In this document: positions 1 to 11,044 of the stretch, one piece after another
Layout of the letters: each line of letters opens with the position of its first letter
Position numbering within the stretch: position 1 is the first letter of the stretch
Source: Punica granatum
Taxonomy: Eukaryota; Streptophyta; Magnoliopsida; Myrtales; Lythraceae
Assembly (NCBI RefSeq): GCF_007655135.1
Contig: NC_045133.1
Location: 22,355,845 to 22,419,844, forward strand
Length of the DNA stretch: 64,000 nt
Direction of reading: 5' to 3'
Made by a program: the position numbers and the translations under genes
Notes under the pieces: model-generated
Database searches by the model: none
Told to the model about the DNA's origin: nothing
What the model saw: the letters and a program-made list of their open reading frames with translations, nothing else

Positions 1-229
1 TAATTTGTTGAGAAAATCAGTTGCAAGGCTCGTCAGAGGGAGAGGGAGAGGCAGAGGCAGAGGAATTGCAGCTGCGCGTTGATGGATCGCATCCCCATCC
101 TGTTGATTTGAAGCGACAACCTTGTCAAGCGTGAAATACACTCGTAAGTCCTACATCCGACCCTCCTTTTCAGATTCGCAATACTTTAAATGTATTGGCA
201 ATATATATCATCATACTCTGGCAATATGC
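1..229. other. Unassigned sequence at left edge
   Basis: No convincing coding region. A short purine-rich stretch of GAGGGA/GAGGCA repeats lies near positions 36-62. The stretch precedes the point (about 230) where similarity to the upstream flank of the CYP82 pseudogene begins, and I see no CYP82 coding sequence in it. Confidence 0.4.
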
Positions 230-709
230 TCTCTAGCTATGAAACCACAAAAGGTGCTGTTCCTTCATTAGGGGTCGATTTAGCCCATGTTCATCGGCTG
301 TCTTATACTTGCTTTGCAACCTCAGCGTGAAGGTTAAGATTCTTCCCGTAGGACAATTGACCTTTCTCTTCTTTTGTATATACGTTTTCTGAAGGATGGA
401 CCATATTAAGTTAGAATGATGATATAGATTTCGGCAGAAATTAATTTGCTTTTCTGGGACAATTCACGATCAATTATTTTGTGTTATTTTTTCGTTTTTC
501 TTTCTTTTTCTTTCAGTATAAGTATTTTGTGTCTTTGCGTTGAATTTCACTTCTTTTGGCATGGATAGAAATTCGGTAATAGCTTTGGTTGCCCTTTGCG
601 AGTGTAATCCTCATCTGTCTCATTTTTCCCCTGAGGCTTGATGGTCTCAAACACTTTAATGATGGACAAAAAAGAGTGGACAACAACTTTGACAACAATA
701 TCAACTTAT

Positions 710-892
710 AACAGATAATAGTTGGTTCAAGCGGTTCGACTCTTATTTATTTTAAGTAAAATTTATATTTTGAATCTTGTGAATAGAGAAAATCCTTGAT
801 TGGGAGAGTTTTACTCCTTAGTGGACCGACCCAGTTCGAATTGGATTAGTTAGAACCATTGAGTTTTCAAATACTAGGTTACTCACTGTAAA
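710..892 (+). mobile_element. tRNA-like SINE, family 1
   Basis: A 183-bp insertion present in copy I and absent from copies II and III. It is flanked by an imperfect 16-17-bp target duplication (694-709 and 893-909, AACAATATCAACTTAT-like). Long variable duplications of this kind are usual for LINE-driven insertion. The left part (GTTGGTTCAAGCGGTTCGA) resembles a pol III box A region. A related copy at 31436-31619 has a clearer box B, GGTTCGAGACT. The family is defined only by these two copies, so its name and tRNA origin are inference. Confidence 0.65.
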
Positions 893-2439
893 AACAATGT
901 CAACTTATCATCTATACAAAGTAAATTATTTTATTTTAGGGGTTTTTACTTGAAATGACCCATGGTTTACCCGTTTTGTCAAATCTACCATATATTTTTT
1001 TTTGCCAAATCTATCCTATGGTTTACTTTTTGCATCAAATCTATCCCCGGCGTTATTGTCAGCACCAAATTTTGGTCCACCGGCTCCAGAGGGGCAAAAT
1101 CGTCATTTTGCCACTTGTGAATGAAGTATTTCCAATTAATTACTCGAGTATCCACAATTTTTCGGAAATAACACATTTTCCTAATTTAACACTAATTTTA
1201 TGATTTTTCAAAAATAATATTATTTGGGACGTTTTTGAATTTTGCGTACATCGACGTCAATTTTCAAAATCCAAGACAAAATTCGAGATCGAAAATAATT
1301 TTATCACATAATATCGATCAACGAATTTTTCTGAGCACGATAGCAATTTTGAATTATTTTTCCGACATCCAGAAATTTTCAATTTATACACGCGTCAAAT
1401 TCGAATTTTGAAAAAAAAAAGAGAAAAAGGAAGTAACTCTTTCCCACCCATCCCTGGTGCTTCTCTTTCCTCTTCTTTCTTGTCCTTTTCTTTCTTCCTT
1501 CTTCCCTGCTCTGCGCCCCCTGACTGAAGCCTGCAACCTTTCCATTCTTCTTCTCCTGTCAACCTCCCACCTGCAATTTCGAAAATTGGGTCACCTTCTC
1601 CCTTCCCATCGCCCTCTTCTCCCTCTGTCACTCCCCGTCCTTTCTTTCCTCTCCTCGATCCATGCCGGCCCATGCGCTGCCATGCACGTCGACTTGCGAC
1701 CGCAGCCTCCCTTCTGCCACGACCTGCCACAACTGCTCTCCCTTTCCTTCGCGCATCAACCTACGCTACAACTAGCGGTGGACGTGAGCTCTGCCCGCAA
1801 AAACCTCTCACGAAAACCTTGCCGACCTACCCGCAGCTCAGCAGAGAAAAAAAAGAAAAAAGAAAAAAAACGGAGAAACCCTCTGCTGGAGTTTACCTAC
1901 CGAGCACTCCCATTCGCCCTCAGCTCGGCCTCGAATTCTCAACTCGCTCTCGCTAAAAAAAAAAAAAAAAAACCTCACAGCTCGTACACTCTCGTTCTCA
2001 CCCCGCTCTCCCTAAGCTCGGCCGACCGGATCCTCCCTACAACTCCCTCACTTCCTGACCTCACTGACCAGCCCGTACCCCATCTCATTCACCTTCAGCT
2101 CACCCCACCTAGACTCATCCCCTTTCCCTTAGTCTCGAGCCATGGTTGCTGTGGCGCCACCATCCTGTACCTCCTTGAGCAGTCGCGGTCTTTTGCTCCC
2201 CTTTATTTTCATTTTTTTCTGGCAGGGTGCCGTTGCGGTTGCGCCAAGAAGCCATTGCCGATGATCCTCCCCGAGCTCCCCGGCCCGTACCAGCCATAGT
2301 CGGAGCAAATCTTCGGAGCTGCTCGACCCTTCTGACGTCCCCGTCGTTCGTAGCCCTGGCCGCAACGTCCAGGAATCCCTGGTGAGCCCGCCATTCCTTC
2401 CCAGGCGTCGTCGTTGCCTGTCGGGCCTGTCATGAGCAG

Positions 2440-2595
2440 CCCAGCCCGTGTCCATCAGTGGCCCAGACGAACAGCCCAATCCGGCCCAGTTCAAATTCCA
2501 GATTCGGCCCAGTCCGAATTCTAGCGGCTCAATTCGGCCCAATCCAGCTCAGCCGGCCCAGTCCAATCCAGTCCGGCCCGGCCCAACTCGTCCAG
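2440..2595. promoter_or_regulatory. GGCCCA-motif cluster in family-B LTR
   Basis: A dense run of GGCCCA/AGCCCA (TGGGCC on the other strand). TGGGCC/T is the plant site II motif bound by TCP-type factors in many housekeeping promoters. The cluster recurs in the other family-B LTRs at 40605-40760, 50105-50250 and, reversed, 59440-59600. A role as LTR enhancer is inference. Confidence 0.4.
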
Positions 2596-2834
2596 CGTTT
2601 TTTAATTTTCTTTTTTTTAATTTACGGAACCACTCCTCAACTTCCCGAACTAGGTAAATTCTCAACTTAGTGGCATGTTTAGGGCTCCATTTTGAATATC
2701 AATGTTTGCTTTGATGAATATGACGTCAAATGAGGGTTATTGGGTTGCGTGGGTGATCGCATTTGTTCCGAACTCGTTTTTGAGAACTTTCTGTTTTGTC
2801 TCATTTCAGTCCTGAGGATGCATTTTTATTTTTT

Positions 2835-3420
2835 TCAGATCTGTTCCGAATTTTAAAATTCGTTTCATTCAAGTCCCAGCCATTTTTACCATTTTCCAAT
2901 CAGTCCTTGAATTTTTCATAATTTTCCAACCACTCCAAGGAACTTTTCAAGTTGTTTCAATTTAGTCCCGGGGCAATTTTTCACCCTTTTCAGATCTTTC
3001 CCGAATTTTAAAATTTGTTTCATTTTCAGATCTTTCCCGAATTTTAAAAATTGTTTCATTCAAGTCCCAGTCATTTTTACCATTTTCCAATCAGTCCTTG
3101 AATTTTTCATAATTTTCCAACCACTCCAAGGAACTTTTCAAGTTGTTTCATTTTAGTCCCGGGGCTATTTTTCACCCTTTTCAGATCTTTCCCGAATTTT
3201 AAAATTTGTTTCATTTTCAGATCTTTCCCGAATTTTAAAATTTGTTTCATTCAAGTCCCAGCCATTTTTACTATTTTCCAATCAGTCCTTAAATTTTCCA
3301 GAATTTTCCAACCACTCCAAGAAACTTTTCAAGTTATTTCAGTTTAGTCCTGGGACTATTTTCCGCCTTTTTCATATCTGTCCCGAATTTTAAAATTCGT
3401 TTGAGCCGAGTCCCAGCCAT
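2835..3420 (+). repeat. Tandem repeats of about 190 bp in LTR B
   Basis: Three imperfect units with a period near 190 bp, each carrying CCATTTTCCAATCAGTCC, then AACCACTCCAAG, then CAGATCTTTCCCGAATTTTA. Related units are seen in reverse at about 58790-59180. Unit number differs between LTR copies, which helps explain their unequal lengths. Confidence 0.7.
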
Positions 3421-5576
3421 TTATAGCATTTTCCAATCAGTCCCTGAATTTTTCAGGATTTCTAAACCGGTTCTGGGAACCTTTCATGTTGTTTCAGTTC
3501 AGTCCTTGGGGCATTTTTTTCTTTTCATATCAGCTCGAACTTTCAAATTCGTTTCAAACGAGTCCTGGGACATTTTTAGTAATTCTTACACAGTCCTCAA
3601 TCTTTCCATAATTTTCAAATCAGTCCCCTGAAACTTTATCCGAATTTTCAAATCAGTCCCTGTTCTTTTAAAATTATTCAAATCAGTCCCTGGATATTTT
3701 TTAAAGATACCCAACCCTTTCCTACTTGGATCCCCGACCGACAACGCGTGTGCCCCGTTTGAATATTTTATTTTTTATAATTATACGTATACAACATGAT
3801 AATACGTACTATTTGCATGATTTTCCGCTTCCATGAATCGGTGCCGTTTAATCAATTTTGTTAATATTATGTGTGTGTATGTTTGTATGTGTTTATCATG
3901 ATCATGGCGGCACCGATTGTGTAAATATGTATGTTTGTCGTGCTTGACGTGATAATGTGTTATTAATCCGTGTTTAAACGCTTTATTTTCTCGTTTTAAT
4001 CGAAACCTCACATGAATCGGATTAATCATGCAAACTTGACCTAAAATTAATTTTTAAATCCCAAGGTGATTGGGAATTAAGATTCGCATCGGAAGGTCCA
4101 TCAATGATTGGCTCGACGGTCTGAAACCCGAATATTTAGAGCATTTGGCAAAACATTAATTAATTTAATCAATAATTCCACTAATAGGGTAATTGGAACG
4201 TTCATGCGATTAATTAACTCACTTGGCCCTAATAATTTTGCACGAATTGGTAATAAACCGGTAACACGTGTCGATAAGTTGCAAACATGCGTTGGTGCCC
4301 TTCTCAAAACTTGCAAAATCTTATAAAATCCGAGACACAGGGTTCGATGTGACATGGATGTCTAGGAAGGACTTGCGCGTCTTGACTCGAGACCTCACTT
4401 AATTTCAGGAAACTCAGGTCGGGGCGTGAAAGTTCTTCTTAGATTACTTCCGGATAGATTAACCGATCCTTTGGTTTTTTAGGGTTCTTGACAACCCTGG
4501 AAGGTCCAGGGGATCGATTAGCGCCGGTCACAGGTCGAGATGGCCCGCACCGCGTAATCTCTCTTTCCCGAAAATAATTTTTACCTCAAGGGTAAAATCG
4601 TCTATTTGCAACTTAGCGACACCCCTAGGGTTAGAATAAGAGAAACTTTACAGTATCAGGGTAGGGATGAGCTACCTGTCTAGGTGCAGGTTCATCTGCA
4701 TAGCCCGCTCTATCCGACCGATGAGTTTTTATTTTTCTAGCATAGTCTCGAATAGTTAGTTCAGGTGGATTGGCTCAAAAATACAAATACCGGACTAATT
4801 GTGTACTTGGTTAAGACAAAAGCGGGCAAATAGCTGGATAGGCACTAGGTTCTGGGACTTACGGACGGAATTCGTGTTCGGTAATAACTTGTAACAACAG
4901 TAGTGTCACAAACATATCATAATTCTTAAAAGCAACCCACAAACACAAGACTTGATAATAGACGTCATGTACGTTAGGTCCTCGAAAAATAATGCCAAAT
5001 GCGAAATACCTTCCCGATGAGATTCTTGATTGATTCACACCCTGTACCCACTTTGTCCGCTTTAGGGTAGGATTTGCATGCCAAGATACCCCGATTAATA
5101 ATCGGTTAATTCACTTAAATTCGGTAATAACAAAACCCCATTGTTTATTTATTTGTGCTCGTTTGTCACATTCTTGCACTTGTTTGTTATGCGGATCGAG
5201 CCCGATCCTTTATGACAAGATTCATAGGGGGTTCAACGCCTCAATCGTAGATCACGGGGTTCAATTCCCCTAACACTGAACGCGCGTCTTAATTTCAATT
5301 CTAGTCTTTTCAAACCACATGGTGAGCACGAGTGAAATAATAACCGAACGCGAACCGACCGAGATTCAGTTGTTGTAATTTGTATTTTATTTATTCGAGA
5401 GGACAATGTCAGGATTTATGTTGTATATTTATTCATGTAAAAATCTCGATCGAAGAGTGGACGGTTCGAGTGTTTCTTCGAATTTACGGTGTCAAAATGT
5501 GGTAGATGAGTGGAACTTAATTAAGCGGTGATTAAATTAAAATGGCAAACCTAGACAAGCTAGAGTATCGATAGGG

Positions 5577-5599
5577 CATGCGAGATATAGGCTCGCATG
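5577..5599 (+). other. Conserved covarying hairpin, family-B form
   Basis: Stem CATGCGAG, loop ATATAGG, stem CTCGCATG: a perfect 8-bp stem. Relative to the family-A form (14588-14610), two base pairs change from G-C to A-T with both partners altered and the loop unchanged. It lies about 245 bp from the LTR end. Confidence 0.6.
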
Positions 5600-6073
5600 T
5601 AACAGAACCCCCGAATTCGGAATCTCGAGTTTCGTATACCATATGCCTTAGCAATTAGGTGTACCTCGAACCCCTAGACCCGGATAACTTGCCCGCCCTT
5701 GACCTTCTGGTCGTAAAATGGCAAGTGGCGACTCCTTCTCACGTGCGTTTATCGCGTGTTCCCGGGAAGGTGGACACTCCCAAGCTGCGTTGCATAAGGC
5801 GTGCGCACGCGTGCCCCGACGAGATTAAATTTGGGTGCGCACAGTTATCTTTTCCGTCAATATCTAATGGTCGTGCTGACGTGCCACATGGAGAGATAGT
5901 GGGCCACACTTGCCACGTGGACGTCACGTTAGCATGGTCGTTAGATGTCGACGGAAAAAATAATGCCGGGATAGATTTGATGCAAAAAGTAAATCATGTG
6001 ATAAATTTGATAAAACGGGTAAATCATGAGCCATTTTAGGTAAATTTTCCTTTATTTTATGTACTTATTAATC

Positions 6074-6075
6074 AA

Positions 6076-6118
<43 letters not shown>
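6074..6118. repeat. (ATT)n microsatellite
   Basis: A run of ATT triplets just right of the MITE target duplication. Copies II (about 36660) and III (about 61210) carry shorter runs at the same place. Confidence 0.9.
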
Positions 6119-6745
6119 TGTTATTAAATAAATAACCTGAATGAGCACCATGAATTTGCAGGAAAATGCGCCTATTCATAAAATTTAAAATTTAATAGAC
6201 GAAAAAAGTTACAGAATTGGACGACTGGCCAATTTGAGAAAAACATAAAGTATGCATTTTGGGAGATAAAATTCAAATTTGACTAAATCGGAGACAAACA
6301 TTGCAACTCTGACTTCATTTTACTTGTTAATTTATTTCACTGGTAATAAGAACATCAAATCTTTTTTTTTTTTCAAGTTACATGGAAATTCTCATCCCAC
6401 CGAAAGGATATAAATTGACCATATTGTACATTACCAAACTATATTATTTTCATATCTAGCATGGCGTTCTGTGAACAAAACTATGATAATACTCTTATAT
6501 GGGGACTAAACGTGTTAGACTTCTCTGTACTAATATCGGCCTTCTCTCCATTCTTTTTCTTCTCACAACCAAAAAGCGATAATGAAATTGTTTCAACGTG
6601 GCCAAAATTTTTCTTTTTCTTGTATATGTATTCTTTTTCTATGTCTTGTGGACATTATACCAAATAAAATGCTATGTGCGATTTTATATAATTTGTTCTT
6701 TGTCTCATATTGAAATTAACCTATTAATACTCAATAAAAAAGAGC

Positions 6746-6882
6746 TAATATAGCTACGCAATCCTGGAGACGCAACGACCATGTGCCACATAAGATCTAG
6801 TGCAAAAGACTATGGAGACGTTTATTTAATGACGTCGCCAAAGATTTTACTCTGGTGATGCCGATAAGGCCATAGAACCAAG
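6746..6882. other. Unassigned low-copy sequence
   Basis: This follows the end of detectable similarity to copies II and III. I see no gene or clear repeat boundary. Confidence 0.35.
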
Positions 6883-7300
6883 GTTATCGGGACGAAAGGG
6901 AATGGGGCGTTGGATGTAATGATCTCAATTTAATATTATTATATCATATTATATTATATTATGTAGTGACGATATTGAGGACATGTACGACATATTATAA
7001 TATCTTTAATATAAAATAAGGAAGGTGACCTTTAGAAATATTTTGCCGGAAAACTAGTAATTAAAAACGTGTTTTTTTCACTAGGTTATCGGGATGAAAG
7101 GGAATGGTGCGTTGGATGTAATGATTTCCACTGAAAATTATTATATTGTATTATATTATATTATATTATATTATATTATGTAGTGACCATATTGAGGATA
7201 TATACGGCATATTATATTATCTTTAATATAAAATATGGATGGTGACCTTTAGAAATATTTTGCCGGAAAATTAGTTATTAAAAACGTGTTTTTTTCACTA
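6883..7300 (+). repeat. Tandem duplication of about 200 bp
   Basis: Two adjacent units start at 6883 and 7084 with GGTTATCGGGA(C/T)GAAAGG. Each carries an AT-rich (ATATT)n run, then TGTAGTGAC, then GGTGACCTTTAGAAATATTTT. They differ by scattered substitutions and by microsatellite length. There is no coding frame. Confidence 0.85.
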
Positions 7301-7323
7301 AGAAAAGAATGACAGTACAATAT

Positions 7324-7481
7324 ATCAAAAGATAGTGTAGCGTAGTGACGTATTATTCGCCCGTTGTGTTAATATAAATGTCACATGTTCGATATTTAAT
7401 AAGATTATTTGGATCCTTTTATCAGTTATTTATAATTTCTCTTTTATTATATTATGTCTTGAACCTCATTTGTAGTAAAAA
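7324..7481 (+). mobile_element. tRNA-like SINE, family 2
   Basis: A 158-bp unit between imperfect 16-bp direct repeats (7308-7323 AATGACAGTACAATAT; 7482-7497 AATGACTGTGCAATAT). It contains a box A-like GTAGCGTAGTGACG and a box B-like ATGTTCGATAT spaced as in tRNA-derived SINEs. It is unlike the other SINE family in this window. Only one copy is visible here. Confidence 0.55.
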
Positions 7482-7497
7482 AATGACTGTGCAATAT

Positions 7498-8409
7498 GGA
7501 ATTTATCTCACGGTTTTTCTGCCTCAATTAGACAATTTGTCCTTTTCTCTATAAATATTAAGTTGTTTAATCAGCTACCTAAGTTTCGAATAATAAGGCT
7601 CAAACTCATTTAAATGGAAAAAGATATGCATTAGTATAAGTTTTTGCTCGTCAATTTTATCAAAAATTTTCAAAACTATACGTTTAGGATGCAGTATCAA
7701 TTATGACATGACATCAAATTTTTCATAAAAAGTAAACGGAAGGTTGGTGCAGTGCACATGTGGATGAATAATGCGTCCGAACTCTTGCCACATGAGAAAT
7801 AACCCATATTCCGATCCACTCGGTGCCCCTTTACTCACTCAACTCTACTACCATCAATACTTGATCCCATTCTAGCCTCTTCACATTTCTCTTGTTTCAT
7901 TGCAGCCCCAAATTTCTCTTCAGTTCAACGCTATGCCCTTTCTTCCCCATTTTATCTACGAGCTTGTCACTCTCTCTCTTCACACTTCTCAAAAGAAAAC
8001 AAATTAAAGTTTGCATTTCATTTGATAGGTATGAGCTGCCTTTTTCTTTTTAACAATTTTTCATCATGTGTTCTCTATATGAATTGCAATAAGTTTTATA
8101 TGTGATTTTTTTTCATTCTATTAATGGTGTGGTTGTTTTCAGAAAGAGTAATTTTGCATGTGATGAGTTGGGAATGAGATAAGGGTATTGATGGTGAGGG
8201 AGTTGGAGGAATGCATAAATGATATGCTATAAAATGTAATTTTAAAAGATCGTGATAAATTGACACAAAAGTTAGAGGAATGCATCAAAGACCTCCGCAA
8301 CGACCTCACCTGCAATTGGGTTGCCAGCGAGGCCGGATCATGCTAAAGGTATTAGTTATTTAGCGCTACCGCTATAGGATAACCAATGTATATGAATAGA
8401 GCTACTGCA
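7498..8409 (+). other. Possible gene remnant left of element A
   Basis: From 7855 the sequence becomes CT-rich and resembles a plant 5' leader. A donor-like site TAG|GTATGAG follows at about 8028 and an acceptor-like TTTTCAG near 8143. Two short related coding-like stretches follow. One begins ATGGTGAGGGAGTTGGAGG and reads MVRELEECIND; the other reads KLEECIKDLRND (to about 8345). I do not recognise the family, and stops interrupt both stretches. Element A interrupts whatever continued to the right at 27249. Low confidence that this was ever a gene. Confidence 0.2.
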
Positions 8410-10040
8410 TCGAGTGTCAGCACCCCATTTTGGCTCACCATTCCAAACAATGATATTAGCAATGACCCAAGCCACGACTTGAGCAGAATACAGAAAACGG
8501 CTCGGCAGAGCAAGAAATCACTATTCATCCTCAAGTTGGCAAAATTGAGCAAATGGCCCATGGACATGACAGAAGGACTCTAGGGGTCACCAAAGGGGAA
8601 CAGAGCGACCAAAGAACTCAACAATGTCCCAAACCGGCGTTTTCAGTGTATTACACGGACGGCACTATTTTCCGATAGTTCGCTCGGTCATCGGAAGATA
8701 GTGAATATTGGACTCCAAAAATCCACACCAGTGCCAAAAAGATGAAAAGTGTCCCCAAAGGCATTTTTCAAATCATCTGCTCTATACAGAACAATTTTCT
8801 GTATACAGACAACTTTTCAGTGGAAGTCCAAAAATGCCGGTTTCCTGGAGAAAAGTTAATTCCAAATATCAGACGCGGCCATGCCCCATCAACACACAGA
8901 GTAGGAACAACGCTTCAGATTGTCTTTTGGAAGTCACACAGACACTTCAAATGACTTCCGAACGACAAAACAAGCATACCCCTCTTCAGAAGAGCATAGC
9001 CGGAGAAGGGTCTGATGGAATTACGGCAAACGAAGTTTATACCGCATTACCCAGAAAACTCTAGCAGACATTCACAATTGGGCAAAACAAACAGCAAAAC
9101 CCCTCGCAGTTTCCCGAGTAACCTCCGAAGAGCGGAAATGACCATTTTTAGTGGAAATCCATATCTGGAGGTCCTCTTTGGGGAAATTTGACGCCGAATG
9201 CTTACGTTACACAATGCTAGCCTTCTTAAGGCTCAATGTGGAGTCGTCGGAATAATTCACACAACTCATCTAGATCTCTCAAACAGTGCTTTAGAGGTCT
9301 CAGATACACTTTTCAAGTCCTTGGAGGTTTGATCTCGACAAACAGATATTACAGTAATCTCCGGAGTGCCCAAGCAACTCAGAAATCATCCTGAGAAATC
9401 CAGTTTCGACCTCCTAGGACGTCTCCGGCCCCACGTTAGCATTACCGGCTTAAGGGATAATTGTTCACGTTGTCTGACAATTTATGTCAAAATGACCAAC
9501 GTGAGATGCGGACACAAGATATGCTGTCAGAAGCGGACAACTTCGCCCTGGTCACTTGCAATGAGCAAAACCGGATTCCGAGCCTCGCACACATCCGGGA
9601 CATTTCTCCATGAAAAATGTCAATCTCGGGCTCATTAACTCCGTTTTCTCGCGTATATCGACAATTCGACGTTCAATTCGAACCACGAACTTCGAATGCG
9701 CGACCAATCTAGACCCGAACTTTGGCCCGAACTTACCTCGCGACCCGTGGGACCCACGGCCAACTCATTGCCGCCTCACCCATGCCCATTGCCCTCCATG
9801 TCTCTTGTCATCTTCTTCTTCAAGCCAAGAAGACAACTTGCATTTGTCTTCCTTTTGCAAAATATCTAAGTGTTTCAATTCAACACTCCAACTTCCCATC
9901 CAAGCCATCAATGCTCTTATCTCTTCTCCATTAATGCAATGGATGAGGATTGAGCTTGATATTTCCTTAAGAAATTCGGATTCCACTAATCCATGGCCCT
10001 AATTGCACTTTTCTTCACTAATCTTGCATTTAAGCTTTTC

Positions 10041-10048
10041 TATATATT
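10041..10048 (+). promoter_or_regulatory. TATA box in 5' LTR A
   Basis: TATATATT preceded by GCATTTAAGCTTTTC. The equivalent position in the 3' LTR is 22528-22535, and in the reversed related solo LTR a TATA box sits at 56371-56377. Conservation in otherwise diverged flanks supports this as the LTR promoter. Confidence 0.55.
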
Positions 10049-11044
10049 GTCCAAATGTCATTAACTTAAGGGGACACCTTAAAACACTCTCTCTCTAGCA
10101 TTTCTCACTCTTCAAAAGCTCTCAAACTCCATAGCAAACCGCAGCAAGCTTCAGCCATTTCCAGCAAGCAAAACCAAGCAAAACCGGGCAAAGTCTTAAG
10201 TCGGAATCCATCCCGGCTTGAATCCAAACTTTACCAAACTTCATATCCCACATGTTTTCGAGCCCCTCTATCCATTTCTGAACTTAGATTTTAAGTTTGA
10301 AGCCTCTAAGCCATAGAACCAGCCTTGAACAAAATCTGGACAGATTTGGTCCTTCTCGGGTAAAAAATGTCAAACCGGGTTTCAAGCCTTTCCAAGTCGG
10401 TTTGAGCTACCCAAACCCATCAAACACCTCCCCACACAACCCTAGGGTGTCAAGGAGTCAAGAAATCCAAGAAAAACCCGTCGGTTTAACCCCAGGAAGA
10501 AGAAAAGGCCCGACTGCCCAGTCGGGTCGAAATTTCTGACTGTTTGTGCGGTTTTCTTGCAGATCGGGTCGATCCGAGACTCTTTTCGGAAAACGACCAC
10601 CACAGCCACCTCCAGAGGTGAGTTAGCAGTCGGGAGCCGTTGGCCTTGCTCAAAAATTCCATCGGGAACCTCCGTAGCAACGTCCGACCCGACTGGTGCC
10701 AGACGGGTCCGAATTTCCAGACGTACTCTGTTTTCCGTGATCTTTGCAGGGCTGTACGGGTCGACCCGATAACTCTGGGAAAACGACCACCACAGTCACC
10801 TCCGGGGGTCAGTTAGGAGTCAGGAGCCACTGACCTTGCCTCAAAATTCCATCGGGAGCCTCCGTGGCGACGTCCGACCCGACTTGTGCCAGTCGGGTCT
10901 GTCCAATATTTCAGCCGGGTCTGTTTGATGCCATTCGGGTCTGTTCAACGGAAAACAGCTCAAAACCGACCCATCAATGGTCCAACCCGACTCTTGAAGG
11001 TCCCATCCCGCATCTCGGGACTAGTTGGAGCTCTCGGGTGAACA

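Larger units (their letters stand above)
1057..5843 (+). mobile_element. Solo LTR, family B, inside the MITE
   Basis: A 4787-bp LTR beginning TGTCAGCACC and ending GTGCGCACA, flanked by the perfect 5-bp duplication GTTAT (1052-1056 and 5844-5848). It aligns along its length with the LTRs of element B. There is no internal domain, so it arose by LTR-LTR recombination. From left to right it holds a CT-rich tract (about 1450-1660), a GGCCCA-rich block (2440-2590), roughly 190-bp tandem repeats (2835-3420), and a 3' half carrying the conserved hairpins described separately. Open frames here follow base composition and are not genes. Assignment to a Ty3/gypsy Tat/Ogre-like lineage is inference from the PBS of the related full elements. 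Confidence 0.9.
940..6050. mobile_element. Foldback MITE (Mutator-like TSD), split by a solo LTR
   Basis: The element is about 319 bp once the solo LTR and its duplicated GTTAT are removed (940-1056 plus 5849-6050). The outer arms read inward as ..AAATGACCCATGGTTTACCCGTTTTGTCAAAT and its reverse complement. The inner arms contain CCGTCGACATCTAACGG-like sequence and its complement. It is flanked by the 9-bp direct repeat TTTATTTTA (931-939 and 6051-6059). A 9-bp duplication with long terminal inverted repeats is the signature of Mutator-superfamily elements. It has no coding capacity. The same insertion occurs uninterrupted at 36302-36644. Confidence 0.75.
230..6745. repeat. Copy I of the CYP82-upstream paralogous segment
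   Basis: From about 230 the sequence follows 35457 onward (copy II), sharing for example the GTTCCTTCA..GGTCG and CTTGCTTTGC blocks and the run GGACAATT. After the nested insertions are removed, it continues at 6060-6745, matching 36660-36730 and then 38560-39080. About 1.8 kb present in copies II and III (roughly 36745-38560) is missing here. Identity looks lower than between copies II and III, so this is probably the more distant paralogue. It carries a SINE, a MITE and a solo LTR. The boundaries are read by eye and are approximate. Confidence 0.75.

Noticed and set aside
1457..2299. 280-codon Leu/Ser/Pro-rich frame
   Set aside because: Lies in the CT-rich part of the family-B LTR; equivalents in other LTR copies are not conserved in frame.
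5240..5275. tRNA T-arm-like GGGGTTCAATTCCCC
   Set aside because: No acceptor, D or anticodon arms around it; it is one of the repeated LTR mini-hairpins.
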